Shown here piece by piece: positions 15,386-22,842 of a DNA stretch of 35,923 nt. The stretch's first letter is position 1. Every line of letters starts with the position of its first letter. The notes under the pieces were generated by a model. It did no database searches. It saw nothing but the letters and a program-made list of their open reading frames with translations, and was not told where the DNA came from. Location: positions 1 to 35,923 of the IMG/VR virus record IMGVR_UViG_3300035670_000711; one strand, written 5' to 3'. This stretch comes from a virus. The translations under genes were made by a program, and so were the position numbers.

Positions 15386-15806
15386 CGGCTTGCGCCTGAC
15401 GACGAAATGTAGCAACAGCATCAATGACTGCTGCATCCCCCGTCGCATAGCTGGCAGCAAACGCCAGATCAGATTCCGGCACATCCGCAATGCACACTTC
15501 ATCATCTGCCTGCGGTTCGCCATCCACCAGCCGCGGATACACGAATACCGCCTTCGCGATGAAGAACACACTGTCCACCGCGCTGCGTGCCATCTCCAAC
15601 GAGTCAGGGGCAGCAGCATTCGCCGGCTTCCGCCCACTCAGCCGCTCAGTGACCTTCGTCGCCAGAAAATTCGGCACATTCTCGCCATCGCGGATCATCG
15701 TCAGCAGATTGGCACGCCGCAGCTTCGCCACACGTCCCGATGGCATTTTCACCAGCTCTGCCTTATTCCGCCATTCACTCGCAGGCGTGAGGATCAAATT
15801 GCTCAT
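15339..15806 (-). CDS. Tail assembly chaperone, short form
   Basis: The 155-residue protein starts at ATG 15806, three bases after the tail-tube stop. It begins MSNLILTPASEWRNKAELVK and carries a basic segment RVAKLRRANLLTMI, like other phage chaperones of this position. It ends SVVAAS before TAG. Its function is inferred from order: tube protein, chaperone, overlapping extension, tape measure. Possible slip sites near the end are GGC GAA AGC and the terminal TCC TAG; the latter would allow a +1 slip at the stop as described in some phages. Which is used cannot be decided from sequence. Confidence 0.78.
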   Translation of the reverse strand: MSNLILTPASEWRNKAELVKMPSGRVAKLRRANLLTMIRDGENVPNFLATKVTERLSGRKPANAAAPDSLEMARSAVDSVFFIAKAVFVYPRLVDGEPQADDEVCIADVPESDLAFAASYATGDAAVIDAVATFRRQAQADVESVQPGESVVAAS

Positions 15807-15808
15807 GA

Positions 15809-16396
15809 TTAGCTGATCCCGAAGAACGTGTTGAAATTGCTGATCGTCTTCGCCTGCTGATTCTGATCGATCCACAGGATGCGCTTGGGATTCGTGCTGC
15901 TCAGATTGGCAATGCCCCTCGCGCTCGATTCCGGCAGCATGAACTGATTCTGCTCGCTGGCGAGGCTCGGCGGAGCATCCAGCTTCACACGCGGAATCCC
16001 GATCACCACATCCCCGGCATCATCGCTGGCAAAATTGCCAACCACGCCGAAATATGGCAGCCCAGCGCCACCACCATCCAAACCTAGGCGCTGGATCTTG
16101 TCGCCGCTCGCGCCGGTCTCGGTCACGTTTACGCCCACCATCACCCACCACGCATTCGCCTGAATCAGACCGATCCCGATCGTGACATTGACATGCGTGA
16201 AGACGCTCAGCAGGCGTGATACCTGCCCGTACGATTTCTTTTCATCGGTGTCTGCCTGTGGCTCAAATTCCAGCATCTGACCCTCAGCCAGAGATACCGG
16301 TGTGCCGTAGGTTGTTCCGTCCCAGCGTGCCACACGCAGATCGGTCAGCGTGTAAATGCTCTGGGGAACTCCACTTACAAATGTTGGCATGCTCAT
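15809..16396 (-). CDS. Major tail tube protein
   Basis: This 195-residue protein starts at ATG 16396 behind GAGGAAA. It has the expected size, beta-rich composition and position, between the tail terminator and the chaperones. N-terminal MPTFVSGVPQSIYTLTDLRVA is followed by SLAEGQMLEFEPQADTDEK and later DVVIGIPRVKLDAPPSL. Tube proteins of this class assemble as stacked hexamers around the tape measure. The assignment depends mainly on gene order. The downstream gene follows within three bases, so expression is coupled. Confidence 0.8.
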   Translation of the reverse strand: MSMPTFVSGVPQSIYTLTDLRVARWDGTTYGTPVSLAEGQMLEFEPQADTDEKKSYGQVSRLLSVFTHVNVTIGIGLIQANAWWVMVGVNVTETGASGDKIQRLGLDGGGAGLPYFGVVGNFASDDAGDVVIGIPRVKLDAPPSLASEQNQFMLPESSARGIANLSSTNPKRILWIDQNQQAKTISNFNTFFGIS

Positions 16397-16857
16397 GTTG
16401 TTTTCCTCGTCAAATCAACTAGATATCGGCTGCGTCCCATGCTCGCCATCAGCACATCATCCCGCCTGCCTTCCGGCAGCTCTCCCAGATCGCCCGCCCA
16501 GACCAGATACGCCATCCGTTCATGATCGGTGTTCGTGACCCACCGTTTGTTGAGCAGCTCCCAGATCCGCCGCTTGCCGTAATCAATATTATCTCTACCG
16601 TGACTCGGATCATCGTACAGATAAATCTCAACGAACTGCCGCGCCGCATAGCTGATACCCCTGACAGGATTGCGCTCCCTCCACCGCAAAACACCGGTTG
16701 GCTGGATGGTGACGCCATTACTCTCTTTTGCTATAGTAGCCACAGTCAGCCCGCCATTAGGCAAGCTATCCGCATCAAACACCCCGCCTGTGATAATGCC
16801 GCTCAATGCCACATCATCATTCAAAATCGCCAGCACACTAGCCTTCAGCGTAGCCAT
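16393..16857 (-). CDS. Tail terminator-like protein
   Basis: The 154-residue product starts at ATG 16857, overlapping the previous gene's end by one base. Size, place (directly before the tail tube protein) and an alpha/beta pattern with a helical N-terminus (KASVLAILNDDVALSGII) followed by FVEIYLYDDPSHGRDNID fit the small proteins that cap the tail tube and join it to the neck. No unique motif is visible. The identification rests on order, with moderate confidence. Confidence 0.7.
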   Translation of the reverse strand: MATLKASVLAILNDDVALSGIITGGVFDADSLPNGGLTVATIAKESNGVTIQPTGVLRWRERNPVRGISYAARQFVEIYLYDDPSHGRDNIDYGKRRIWELLNKRWVTNTDHERMAYLVWAGDLGELPEGRRDDVLMASMGRSRYLVDLTRKTT

Positions 16858-17195
16858 CAGCGGAATAGCTCCTTCAAATCAGCTTGGATGATGGGGTAAA
16901 ACTTCTCCAGCGTCGGCAGGATGATCGCATAGCGCCCATCGTTGTTGAGTTCGAGATAGACTCCGTAGTCCATCTCGTGCGATAGATAAATCGTTGTGCG
17001 CCCTGGTTCGCTCTCCACCTCGCTGAATAGTGTCTGCCGGGCATTTGCTGTCCGATCCTCCCAGGGGGCTTCTACCTTTGCATCTGCTTCGATCTCTGCG
17101 CGAAATTGCTCCGCCAGACCGACGATCGCCGCCTTGCAATCATCTCCATATTGCTGCATCCTGCGCTTCACATCCGCATCGCCCCGCCATTTCAT
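16857..17195 (-). CDS. Tail completion / HK97 gp10-like protein
   Basis: The 112-residue protein begins at ATG 17195 (ATGA overlap with the upstream gene). A helical N-terminal half (DDCKAAIVGLAEQFRAEIEADAKVEAPW) precedes TIYLSHEMDYGVYLELNNDGRYAIILPTL. The 'H...YG.YLE...G' pattern and the ...RYAIILPTLE... segment are characteristic of the HK97 gp10 / minor tail completion family. It would act at the head-tail joint before attachment of the tail. Confidence 0.82.
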   Translation of the reverse strand: MKWRGDADVKRRMQQYGDDCKAAIVGLAEQFRAEIEADAKVEAPWEDRTANARQTLFSEVESEPGRTTIYLSHEMDYGVYLELNNDGRYAIILPTLEKFYPIIQADLKELFR

Positions 17196-17560
17196 GTCAC
17201 TATCTCCGCGAATCCCTGCACCTCGCCCGGCACTATCGCAATCTGCACAATCTCATGCAGCACCCCGTCATACATGAAGCGATCGCCACTCCGCAGATCG
17301 CTATCATCAATCGTCGGATGATCCCGCACCCCGTACACCACACGCCGCATAGCTCCTGCCCGCCCCGCATCGCTGGCGATCTGCCGCGCTGTGCTGTCCG
17401 ATTCAATCCGCACAATCTGGGCATCTAGCGCCGTACCATCCCGCACCACAACCACACTCACGGGATTGCGCTGGATTCGATTCCACGCACCCACCGCACG
17501 CGCCCGCACCATCTCATCAATTGCCGTGCTATCGATCATCCACAGATCAAAATCAGGCAT
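17192..17560 (-). CDS. Head closure / neck protein
   Basis: The 122-residue protein starts at ATG 17560, overlapping the upstream connector gene by 8 bases, with GGAAGG upstream. The longer frame to 17653 is a shadow. It is beta-rich: PVSVVVVRDGTALDAQIVRIES, then RRVVYGVRDHP and GDRFMYDGVLHEIVQI. The size, fold impression and position (second after the adaptor) are those of head-completion 'stopper' proteins. These close the portal channel and receive the tail. Confidence 0.7.
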   Translation of the reverse strand: MPDFDLWMIDSTAIDEMVRARAVGAWNRIQRNPVSVVVVRDGTALDAQIVRIESDSTARQIASDAGRAGAMRRVVYGVRDHPTIDDSDLRSGDRFMYDGVLHEIVQIAIVPGEVQGFAEIVT

Positions 17561-17921
17561 CCGGGTATTCCTTCCGCCGTGCCGGTATTTTGCGCGTATC
17601 ACCAAATCGCGCCTTTGCGCTCTGTGCCTCTGCCAGATCATCCAGCACATCATCCAGATCAGCCTGGTACAGCATCAGCATCTCTTGCAGATGCTTGAAT
17701 ACCTGCGATTGCTTCTCGCTGGATTCATTCGCTGTGTAATCGTAGCGCTTGGCACTATTGGCAAGCAGCTGCTGCACCGCCAGCACCCGTGCCCCCTCAT
17801 ACGCCACACTAGCGCCCCATCTGGTAATTGCACGCGCTTCCAGACGATCAATCTCCTCATCCCCGAACGCCGCATTCCCATCGCCAATATCAGCGCGAAA
17901 ATCATCGTAATTGAGTGCCAT
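17553..17921 (-). CDS. Head-tail connector (adaptor) protein
   Basis: The 122-residue protein starts at ATG 17921, sharing one base with the glycosyltransferase stop (TGATG). It is mostly helical (NYDDFRADIGDGNAAFGDEEIDRL, EARAITRWGAS, VLAVQQLLANSAKRYDYT) with an acidic C-terminal helix (DLDDVLDDLAEAQSAK). It resembles gp6/gp15-like adaptors that bind the portal after packaging. It is normally found right after the capsid gene; here a glycosyltransferase separates them. Confidence 0.75.
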   Translation of the reverse strand: MALNYDDFRADIGDGNAAFGDEEIDRLEARAITRWGASVAYEGARVLAVQQLLANSAKRYDYTANESSEKQSQVFKHLQEMLMLYQADLDDVLDDLAEAQSAKARFGDTRKIPARRKEYPDA

Positions 17922-18925
17922 CACAGCCCCCTGTAAATTTCAAACACACGATCAGCAAATCTATTCCAGCAATAATGATGTGCCGTCCACCATTGCAGCG
18001 CACGCGCCCTAGCACCATCACTGTAGCACGCTTCCCGCGCTACCACGCGCATCAGATGCACAAGCTGATCAAGATCCGGCTCAGCCCATTCACCCAATGC
18101 CTCAAAACGCTCATGCCCCATCCACGCCGGCACCATCTTCGCCGGAATGCCATAGCCCCACAGATCAATATCATCTGCCGTGCCACCCCATCTGGTCGCG
18201 ATCACATGCCCACCAGTAGCAGCAAATTCCCGCGGAGGAAGCCCGAATCCCTCCCCCCGTGTCGGAAACACCATGCAATCACATTGCGCGTATAGCTCCG
18301 CCATCTCGCGCTCATCCAGATCTGCCCGCAAAATCTCAACATTCGCATCAGCACTGCTGACATTCAGCATCGCACCCTCGCGGCACTTCAGAATCAGCTT
18401 GTGATTGGCACTGTTCCCAAATGCACTCCGGAACGCATGCCACGCCAGATCCCATCCCTTACGCATGCCCCTGTCAGCGATCGCCAGAAATACAAAGGGC
18501 TTCTTCTCCGGGCGGATCTTGCGCGTGATTGCCCCATACGCTTCGCTCACGCCGAGGGGCACCACATGCACCGGTACCGTCACCCCGGCATCACGAAACA
18601 CCTGCACCAAAAACTGTGCCGGAACCACTACCCCGTCACAGCGATTCAACGCAGCAGACCAGCCTTCAGGCAGCTTCGTGCTCTCAAACATCGTGATCGC
18701 CAGCCGCTTGCCCATATTCGCCAGCGCCCCAAACTCCCTGTGCAACGTCGGATACCCTAGCAGCAGCCCCCCGGTGACCGGTCGTACTTCGCCGCCGCCA
18801 TCCTGCATACCAATTCGGTTGACGTGCACGAAGCACTGCTCTGCACGCCGCGCCAGCCTCCCGGCAAGAATCCCATAACTATCGTGCTCATCCCATTGTG
18901 GCGTATAGATCGATAGCGTTTGCAT
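17921..18925 (-). CDS. GT-B glycosyltransferase (GT4-like)
   Basis: The 334-residue enzyme starts at ATG 18925 behind GAGGGG. The C-terminal Rossmann half carries the GT4-type motif FPTRGEGFGLPPREFAATGG with the E-x7-E glutamates E225 and E233, and WGGTADD after it. Upstream VFLAIADRGMRKGWDLAWHAF is the usual start of the donor-binding domain. It would transfer a nucleotide-activated sugar to an acceptor that cannot be read from the sequence. It sits between the major capsid protein and the connectors, just after a strong terminator. Virion protein glycosylation is a reasonable guess. Confidence 0.9.
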   Translation of the reverse strand: MQTLSIYTPQWDEHDSYGILAGRLARRAEQCFVHVNRIGMQDGGGEVRPVTGGLLLGYPTLHREFGALANMGKRLAITMFESTKLPEGWSAALNRCDGVVVPAQFLVQVFRDAGVTVPVHVVPLGVSEAYGAITRKIRPEKKPFVFLAIADRGMRKGWDLAWHAFRSAFGNSANHKLILKCREGAMLNVSSADANVEILRADLDEREMAELYAQCDCMVFPTRGEGFGLPPREFAATGGHVIATRWGGTADDIDLWGYGIPAKMVPAWMGHERFEALGEWAEPDLDQLVHLMRVVAREACYSDGARARALQWWTAHHYCWNRFADRVFEIYRGL

Positions 18926-18937
18926 AGCCCCTCATAC

Positions 18938-18960
18938 AAAAAAGCCCCTCTGCGGGGCTT
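18938..18960 (-). terminator. Strong terminator after the major capsid gene
   Basis: Read leftward, AAGCCCC-gcaga-GGGGCTT (stem 18942-18948 with 18954-18960) is followed by TTTTTT. There is no room for a promoter before the glycosyltransferase ATG at 18925, so the genes beyond must depend on read-through or antitermination. Confidence 0.85.
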
Positions 18961-18981
18961 CTCTCATTTCGTGTGTTGACC

Positions 18982-20085
18982 CTAGCTGGTCGGGAAGTTG
19001 ATCTTCTGCACCGCAGTGGTATCGCAGTACACACCGCGATCGAGATCCCAGACCGTCTGCGCCATAATGCGGCGCGATACATCCGGATTGCCCATCGTGG
19101 CTTCGAGACCCTGATTCTGGTAGCTGCGGAAATCGTTCGAGCGATCCGACAGACCAACCAGATAACCCACATTATCAGCAACGCCGCTGTAGGTCGTGGT
19201 CTTTGCGCCGCGTGTGCCGCTCCAGCCGTCGTACTCGATCACGCTGCTGATCTGCGACTGTACCGGGCTGCGTGCCGGGTTCCCGTCCTGAATGGTGAGC
19301 TGGAGCGCCTTTTGCAGCTTCAGGCTGTTCAGAGTGCCGGTGATGATGACGAACGGACCGCGAATGTCGCGCTTTTTCGCAGCCTGCACCGCATCCTCAA
19401 CCGTGCTCAGGTATTTCTCCAGCAGATTCGATCCCACAGCGCTGGCACTCGTTTCAGTGGGCTTGGCACCCGCTGTGCTGTAGCTAGCAGTCAAAATCGG
19501 GCTGAAGTGGATATGGTTCTGGAGCGCGTTGTGGGCAATACCCGCCTGACGTTCAACCAGCGCGACATCCCACAGCTGATTGTACTTGACGAGATCCTTG
19601 CTGTATTCCAGACCCATCGCGTAATCAATCAGGCGCACCGTGAAATTGCTCGATTCGACCGACACAAAACGGACTTCGCCGCCTTCGCTGATCGCCTCAA
19701 AAACCACGCCGCCGGGACCGATGCGATTCACGCTGATGACCTTCGGCAAGCTGCTGTCCTGCGTTTCCGCATACAGCGCACGCCACAGTTCCGGTTCCTC
19801 GTCACGCCCGGCGTACACTTCGTAACGCTGGCGCTCGAACCACTCTGCCGCGAAATTGCCGGTGCCCACGAATTCGCCCAGCACGCCAGCGCGACGATCA
19901 TCGCTCGCCGCAGGGCGCACATGATTGCGCAGGTCGAAATTTTCCGGGAACCCCATCACAGGAATATTCCCATCTTCCAGTTCACGCAGCAGCTTCCCGC
20001 GATTCGAGATCTGGCTCTGTTCCAGCATCTGAATACGGCGGGTGATCGCTGCAATTTTTGCGGTTTCTTTGCTGATGAATTTCAT
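18982..20085 (-). CDS. Major capsid protein, HK97 fold
   Basis: The 367-residue protein starts at ATG 20085 behind GGAGGATT, one of the best ribosome sites in the window. N-terminal residues 1-40 are a charged helix that could be a short delta domain. The body has features of HK97-fold capsid proteins: GVVFEAISEGGEVRFVSVES (E-loop region), YAMGLEYSKDLVKYNQLWDV (spine-helix region), and NVGYLVGLSDRSNDFRSYQ near the end of the A-domain. It is bounded upstream by the decoration gene and downstream by a strong terminator, which fits a product needed in hundreds of copies. Confidence 0.9.
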   Translation of the reverse strand: MKFISKETAKIAAITRRIQMLEQSQISNRGKLLRELEDGNIPVMGFPENFDLRNHVRPAASDDRRAGVLGEFVGTGNFAAEWFERQRYEVYAGRDEEPELWRALYAETQDSSLPKVISVNRIGPGGVVFEAISEGGEVRFVSVESSNFTVRLIDYAMGLEYSKDLVKYNQLWDVALVERQAGIAHNALQNHIHFSPILTASYSTAGAKPTETSASAVGSNLLEKYLSTVEDAVQAAKKRDIRGPFVIITGTLNSLKLQKALQLTIQDGNPARSPVQSQISSVIEYDGWSGTRGAKTTTYSGVADNVGYLVGLSDRSNDFRSYQNQGLEATMGNPDVSRRIMAQTVWDLDRGVYCDTTAVQKINFPTS

Positions 20086-20112
20086 GTCTCAATCCTCCGT
20101 GATTGTGCCGGC

Positions 20113-20475
20113 TTAGAAATTCGCCAGCTTAACGTCGCACCAGTTGCTGGCATCTTTTGTCGTCAGAACAACAAACAGACGCTTCTTGCCGGCACCGCTG
20201 CTGGTCGAATACGCTGCATCCGGGATGTCATGCGCCGTCACACTTGCCAGCGTGACATACACCTCATCCCCCACTGCCAGTGACAGAGCTGCCGGAGCCT
20301 GCCAGCGGAACACAGCACCGTCGCTGCGCACCGCAACAGAGTCGCCGCTGTCGCCGGATTCAAACGGTATGCCGACAATGCCGCTCACAGCAATCGGCTT
20401 TTCCCCGCTGATTTTGTGGCTCAGCGTCACATCAACGCTTTTGCCATCGGTCTCTTTGTAAAATGTCGTTGCCAT
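20113..20475 (-). CDS. Capsid decoration/stabilisation protein (DUF2190-like)
   Basis: This 120-residue beta-rich protein starts at ATG 20475 with GAGGA upstream. The pattern (SVDVTLSHKISGEKPIAVSG, AVRSDGAVFRWQAPAA, SLAVGDEVYVTLASVT) matches small DUF2190-like or lambda gpD-positioned proteins that bind the capsid surface. It lies between the protease-scaffold and major capsid genes, as in many siphoviruses. It is likely trimeric on the expanded capsid. Confidence 0.82.
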   Translation of the reverse strand: MATTFYKETDGKSVDVTLSHKISGEKPIAVSGIVGIPFESGDSGDSVAVRSDGAVFRWQAPAALSLAVGDEVYVTLASVTAHDIPDAAYSTSSGAGKKRLFVVLTTKDASNWCDVKLANF

Positions 20476-20506
20476 CGCTCAATCCTCGCTCATCAATCCA
20501 TCAGAC

Positions 20507-21526
20507 CTAGTACGGAGGAACCGTACCAAGTAGCTTCTGCTGATTCGGCTGCTGACCGCCCGCATTCAGATTCGGACCCATCATCTCAGCCACGCTCGCC
20601 TTGTTGAAAGCCTTGACGCTCTCATCATTCAACACGGCACTGATAGCAGCATCAACATCCGCGATGGACGCTACCCCGTCAATCATCCGCGCACCATCCT
20701 GCTCGCGGATGCCTACTAGCTTTCCGACCAGCACGCGCACCGGCTCGATCTGCACCTGCTCGCTGATACGCGCCTCGGCGTATGTCACCAGCAATTGCGA
20801 AATCATCGTACGCGCAGCCGCCAGATCGCTGCTGAGTGTCTGCACCTGCTCCGAGAGCGTGCCGACCTGTGCTTCCATCTCCGAAAGACGCTCCCCGGAT
20901 TCAGCAGCAGCCTGCTCAAGAATCTGCTGACGCACCTCTGCCGGCACGTCATTCAACGTGATTGTCATGTCTGTTTCTCCTGCCATTGCCATCTCGGTCG
21001 TTACAATTGGCTCGGCGGCAGTGTCCGGTATCCCAACACGATTCGGATCAGCCAGGTCGATCGTTTCCAAGTCGAATGCGATCACCCGATCCCCTTCCAA
21101 TCGCCCCATCCCGTAGACGCTGGTCCCGACCTGCGCCCCCGCGATTTTTGCGATCCGGAAGTGCTCGCGAGCTTCTGCCGTCACCGGAATCCCTTTTGCC
21201 CAGGCAACCCCTTCATCATCCAGCATCGCCGCCAGCCACCTGATCGCTGGTGGATCATACCGCGTCGCCCGCTCGTCATCCCGCAGATGACCCCAACGCC
21301 CCTCCGGACGCTTCCCGTTGACCGCGTCAACAATGGATTGCACAGCCTCGCGTGTATACGTGCGCCCGTTTCGGGACCGCGCCCCGACCCGTGCCACTGG
21401 AAGAGTCACGAATAGCGCATCTTCGCCCAACTGTGCACGCACATCGTCCGATAGTTCTACCTTCGGATACGCGCCCCGCAGCTCGCAAATCTGCACCAAA
21501 AAATCGCCTGTCGATTGCTTTCCCAT
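20507..21526 (-). CDS. Prohead protease fused to scaffold domain
   Basis: The 339-residue protein starts at ATG 21526 behind GGTGGGAA. Residues 35-180 look like an S78-type prohead serine protease: H80 in RWGHL and S136 in AQVGTSVYGMG are the likely catalytic pair. A linker is followed by a long helical, Gln/Glu-rich region (EVRQQILEQAAAESGERL, then EMEAQVGTLSEQVQTLSSDL), typical of a scaffold. Such fusions assemble the procapsid, then digest the scaffold. It is the first gene after the inserted moron, so it needs its own promoter or read-through of the terminator at 22112. Confidence 0.85.
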   Translation of the reverse strand: MGKQSTGDFLVQICELRGAYPKVELSDDVRAQLGEDALFVTLPVARVGARSRNGRTYTREAVQSIVDAVNGKRPEGRWGHLRDDERATRYDPPAIRWLAAMLDDEGVAWAKGIPVTAEAREHFRIAKIAGAQVGTSVYGMGRLEGDRVIAFDLETIDLADPNRVGIPDTAAEPIVTTEMAMAGETDMTITLNDVPAEVRQQILEQAAAESGERLSEMEAQVGTLSEQVQTLSSDLAAARTMISQLLVTYAEARISEQVQIEPVRVLVGKLVGIREQDGARMIDGVASIADVDAAISAVLNDESVKAFNKASVAEMMGPNLNAGGQQPNQQKLLGTVPPY

Positions 21527-21597
21527 TTCCCACCGCCTGCCAAAGAGTAGCCATCCTCAAAATACATCATCCCGCTTCTCACATCGGCAATGGGCAA

Positions 21598-21625
21598 TTG
21601 ATACGCTCGCCTGTTCTGGTATAAA
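21598..21625 (+). promoter_or_regulatory. Promoter of the rightward moron
   Basis: TTGATA (21598-21603) and TATAAA (21620-21625) are 16 bases apart, ahead of GGAGTAGCCACC and GTG 21661. Both boxes are good matches to sigma-70 hexamers, which suggests expression from a repressed prophage. Confidence 0.7.
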
Positions 21626-21660
21626 CTGTGTCAAATAGGGATTCACTAGGAGTAGCCACC

Positions 21661-22107
21661 GTGAAAGAATATCAAATGATGATGAATCAAATTGCGAATT
21701 TGCGTGCAGAGGCAGATTGCACGCCATTCAATATTGAGTCGTTTAACCACGAACTGTATGCTCTAATGCTAGATATTTCAAACATCCAGTCCCGCATTCC
21801 AAATATGGACAGTTTTGAGCAAGGGTTAGAGCATATCAGATTGACTCATCAGGTAATTGTAGACCTATTTTCAGTGGTAGATCTTGTATACGAAAAAAAC
21901 AAGCTCATGCACGCGGATTTGCTAAAACACTACACCTCACTGCAATTATGGCGGAATCAACTACATGCCCACATGCAACGCTGGAATGACATAAGGATCC
22001 TAGTACAAAAACTGATTCCCGTTGCATGGCATGAACTAGAGCAAATCACAAACATGGCAACTTTTACAACAGACCCTAAAACTTGGAATTTAGTTATCAT
22101 GGATTAA
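21661..22107 (+). CDS. Moron: helical cytoplasmic protein of unknown function
   Basis: The 148-residue product starts at GTG 21661 directly behind GGAGTAGCCACC; the frame opens at 21628 without a ribosome site. It is the only gene within the late block on the plus strand. It has its own promoter and terminator, and its first 60 bases are only about 38% GC, clearly lower than its neighbours. The protein is all helical (MMMNQIANLRAEAD, ALMLDISNIQSRIPN, HIRLTHQVIVDLFSVVDLVY) with no membrane segment. These are the marks of a moron, often giving exclusion or another benefit to the lysogen. No homologous family is recognised. Confidence 0.85.
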   Translation: MKEYQMMMNQIANLRAEADCTPFNIESFNHELYALMLDISNIQSRIPNMDSFEQGLEHIRLTHQVIVDLFSVVDLVYEKNKLMHADLLKHYTSLQLWRNQLHAHMQRWNDIRILVQKLIPVAWHELEQITNMATFTTDPKTWNLVIMD

Positions 22108-22111
22108 ACAA

Positions 22112-22137
22112 AAAAGACCCCCTGAGAGGGGTCTTTT
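22112..22137. terminator. Bidirectional terminator between moron and glycosyltransferase
   Basis: A 10-bp stem AAAAGACCCC/GGGGTCTTTT (22112-22121 with 22128-22137) has T-runs on both strands. It serves the convergent moron and GT-A genes and would also stop late transcription before the protease gene. Confidence 0.88.
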
Positions 22138-22170
22138 CAATTCCATCGACGCTTTGCATAATTCAGCTTA

Positions 22171-22842
22171 TCACAACCCGTACCCCCACTTTTGCAGGAA
22201 CTTTCCGCGGTTCAGATCCGCCAGCGTTGCTGCTGACGGGGTTGTCGGATGCTCATGCCGCAGCCCCACATTCCCCACTGAGCGAATACTCATGCCCTTC
22301 ATCCGTGCCTGAAAACACAGATCAACATCCTCATAATAATTCGGGTTGAACTGTTCATCGAACATACACCCGGCAGCAAACACATCCCCCCGGATCGCGC
22401 ACCATCCCCCCGACACATAATCAATATCATCAGTGGCAGCCACCGTCAGACCATCACGCTGTACCCGCCGCCCTTCCACGCCGCAAATGCTGTACATCGT
22501 CCATAGCGGATCAATCAGTTTCGGCAGCCACCCGGCATCGAGAACCTCAATATCATCATCCAGATACACAATCGCTAGCCGCTCATCTGGATGCCCGTAG
22601 TCGTTGATGATGCGCTGCGTCAGTGCCTTGCGTCCACCGGCACACCCCAGATTCTCCGCGCTATGCAAAATGTGCAGCACGGGCACATGATAATATGGCT
22701 TCGCATGATGGATCAGCCCGCCCTGCGTCAGCACATGCACCCCGGCAACCCGCCCCCATACGCTCTCCCAGAACAGATCAGATAGCAACCGGTCGAGCAT
22801 CGCCTGCTTGCCCATCGTAAGAATCGCAATGTGAATCTCCAT
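22171..22842 (-). CDS. GT-A (family 2-like) glycosyltransferase
   Basis: The 223-residue enzyme starts at ATG 22842, sharing a base with the MuF stop (TGATG). The longer frame has no ribosome site. The N-terminal half shows the nucleotide-sugar fold: EIHIAILTMGKQAM, SAENLGCAGGRK and the metal-binding DxD in IVYLDDDIEVLD (94-97). The C-terminal motif NYYEDVDLCFQARMKGM is the usual acceptor/base region of family 2 enzymes (ED-hD-x-R-x-x-x-x-G). It is the second glycosyltransferase in the virion operon. The acceptor is unknown; capsid, tail or host surface are possible. Confidence 0.9.
   Translation of the reverse strand: MEIHIAILTMGKQAMLDRLLSDLFWESVWGRVAGVHVLTQGGLIHHAKPYYHVPVLHILHSAENLGCAGGRKALTQRIINDYGHPDERLAIVYLDDDIEVLDAGWLPKLIDPLWTMYSICGVEGRRVQRDGLTVAATDDIDYVSGGWCAIRGDVFAAGCMFDEQFNPNYYEDVDLCFQARMKGMSIRSVGNVGLRHEHPTTPSAATLADLNRGKFLQKWGYGL

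Noticed and set aside
18973-20283. A 436-codon open frame on the plus strand opposite the capsid gene
   Set aside because: It mirrors the minus-strand capsid and decoration genes, lacks a ribosome site and has no recognisable protein features; high GC third positions create such shadows.
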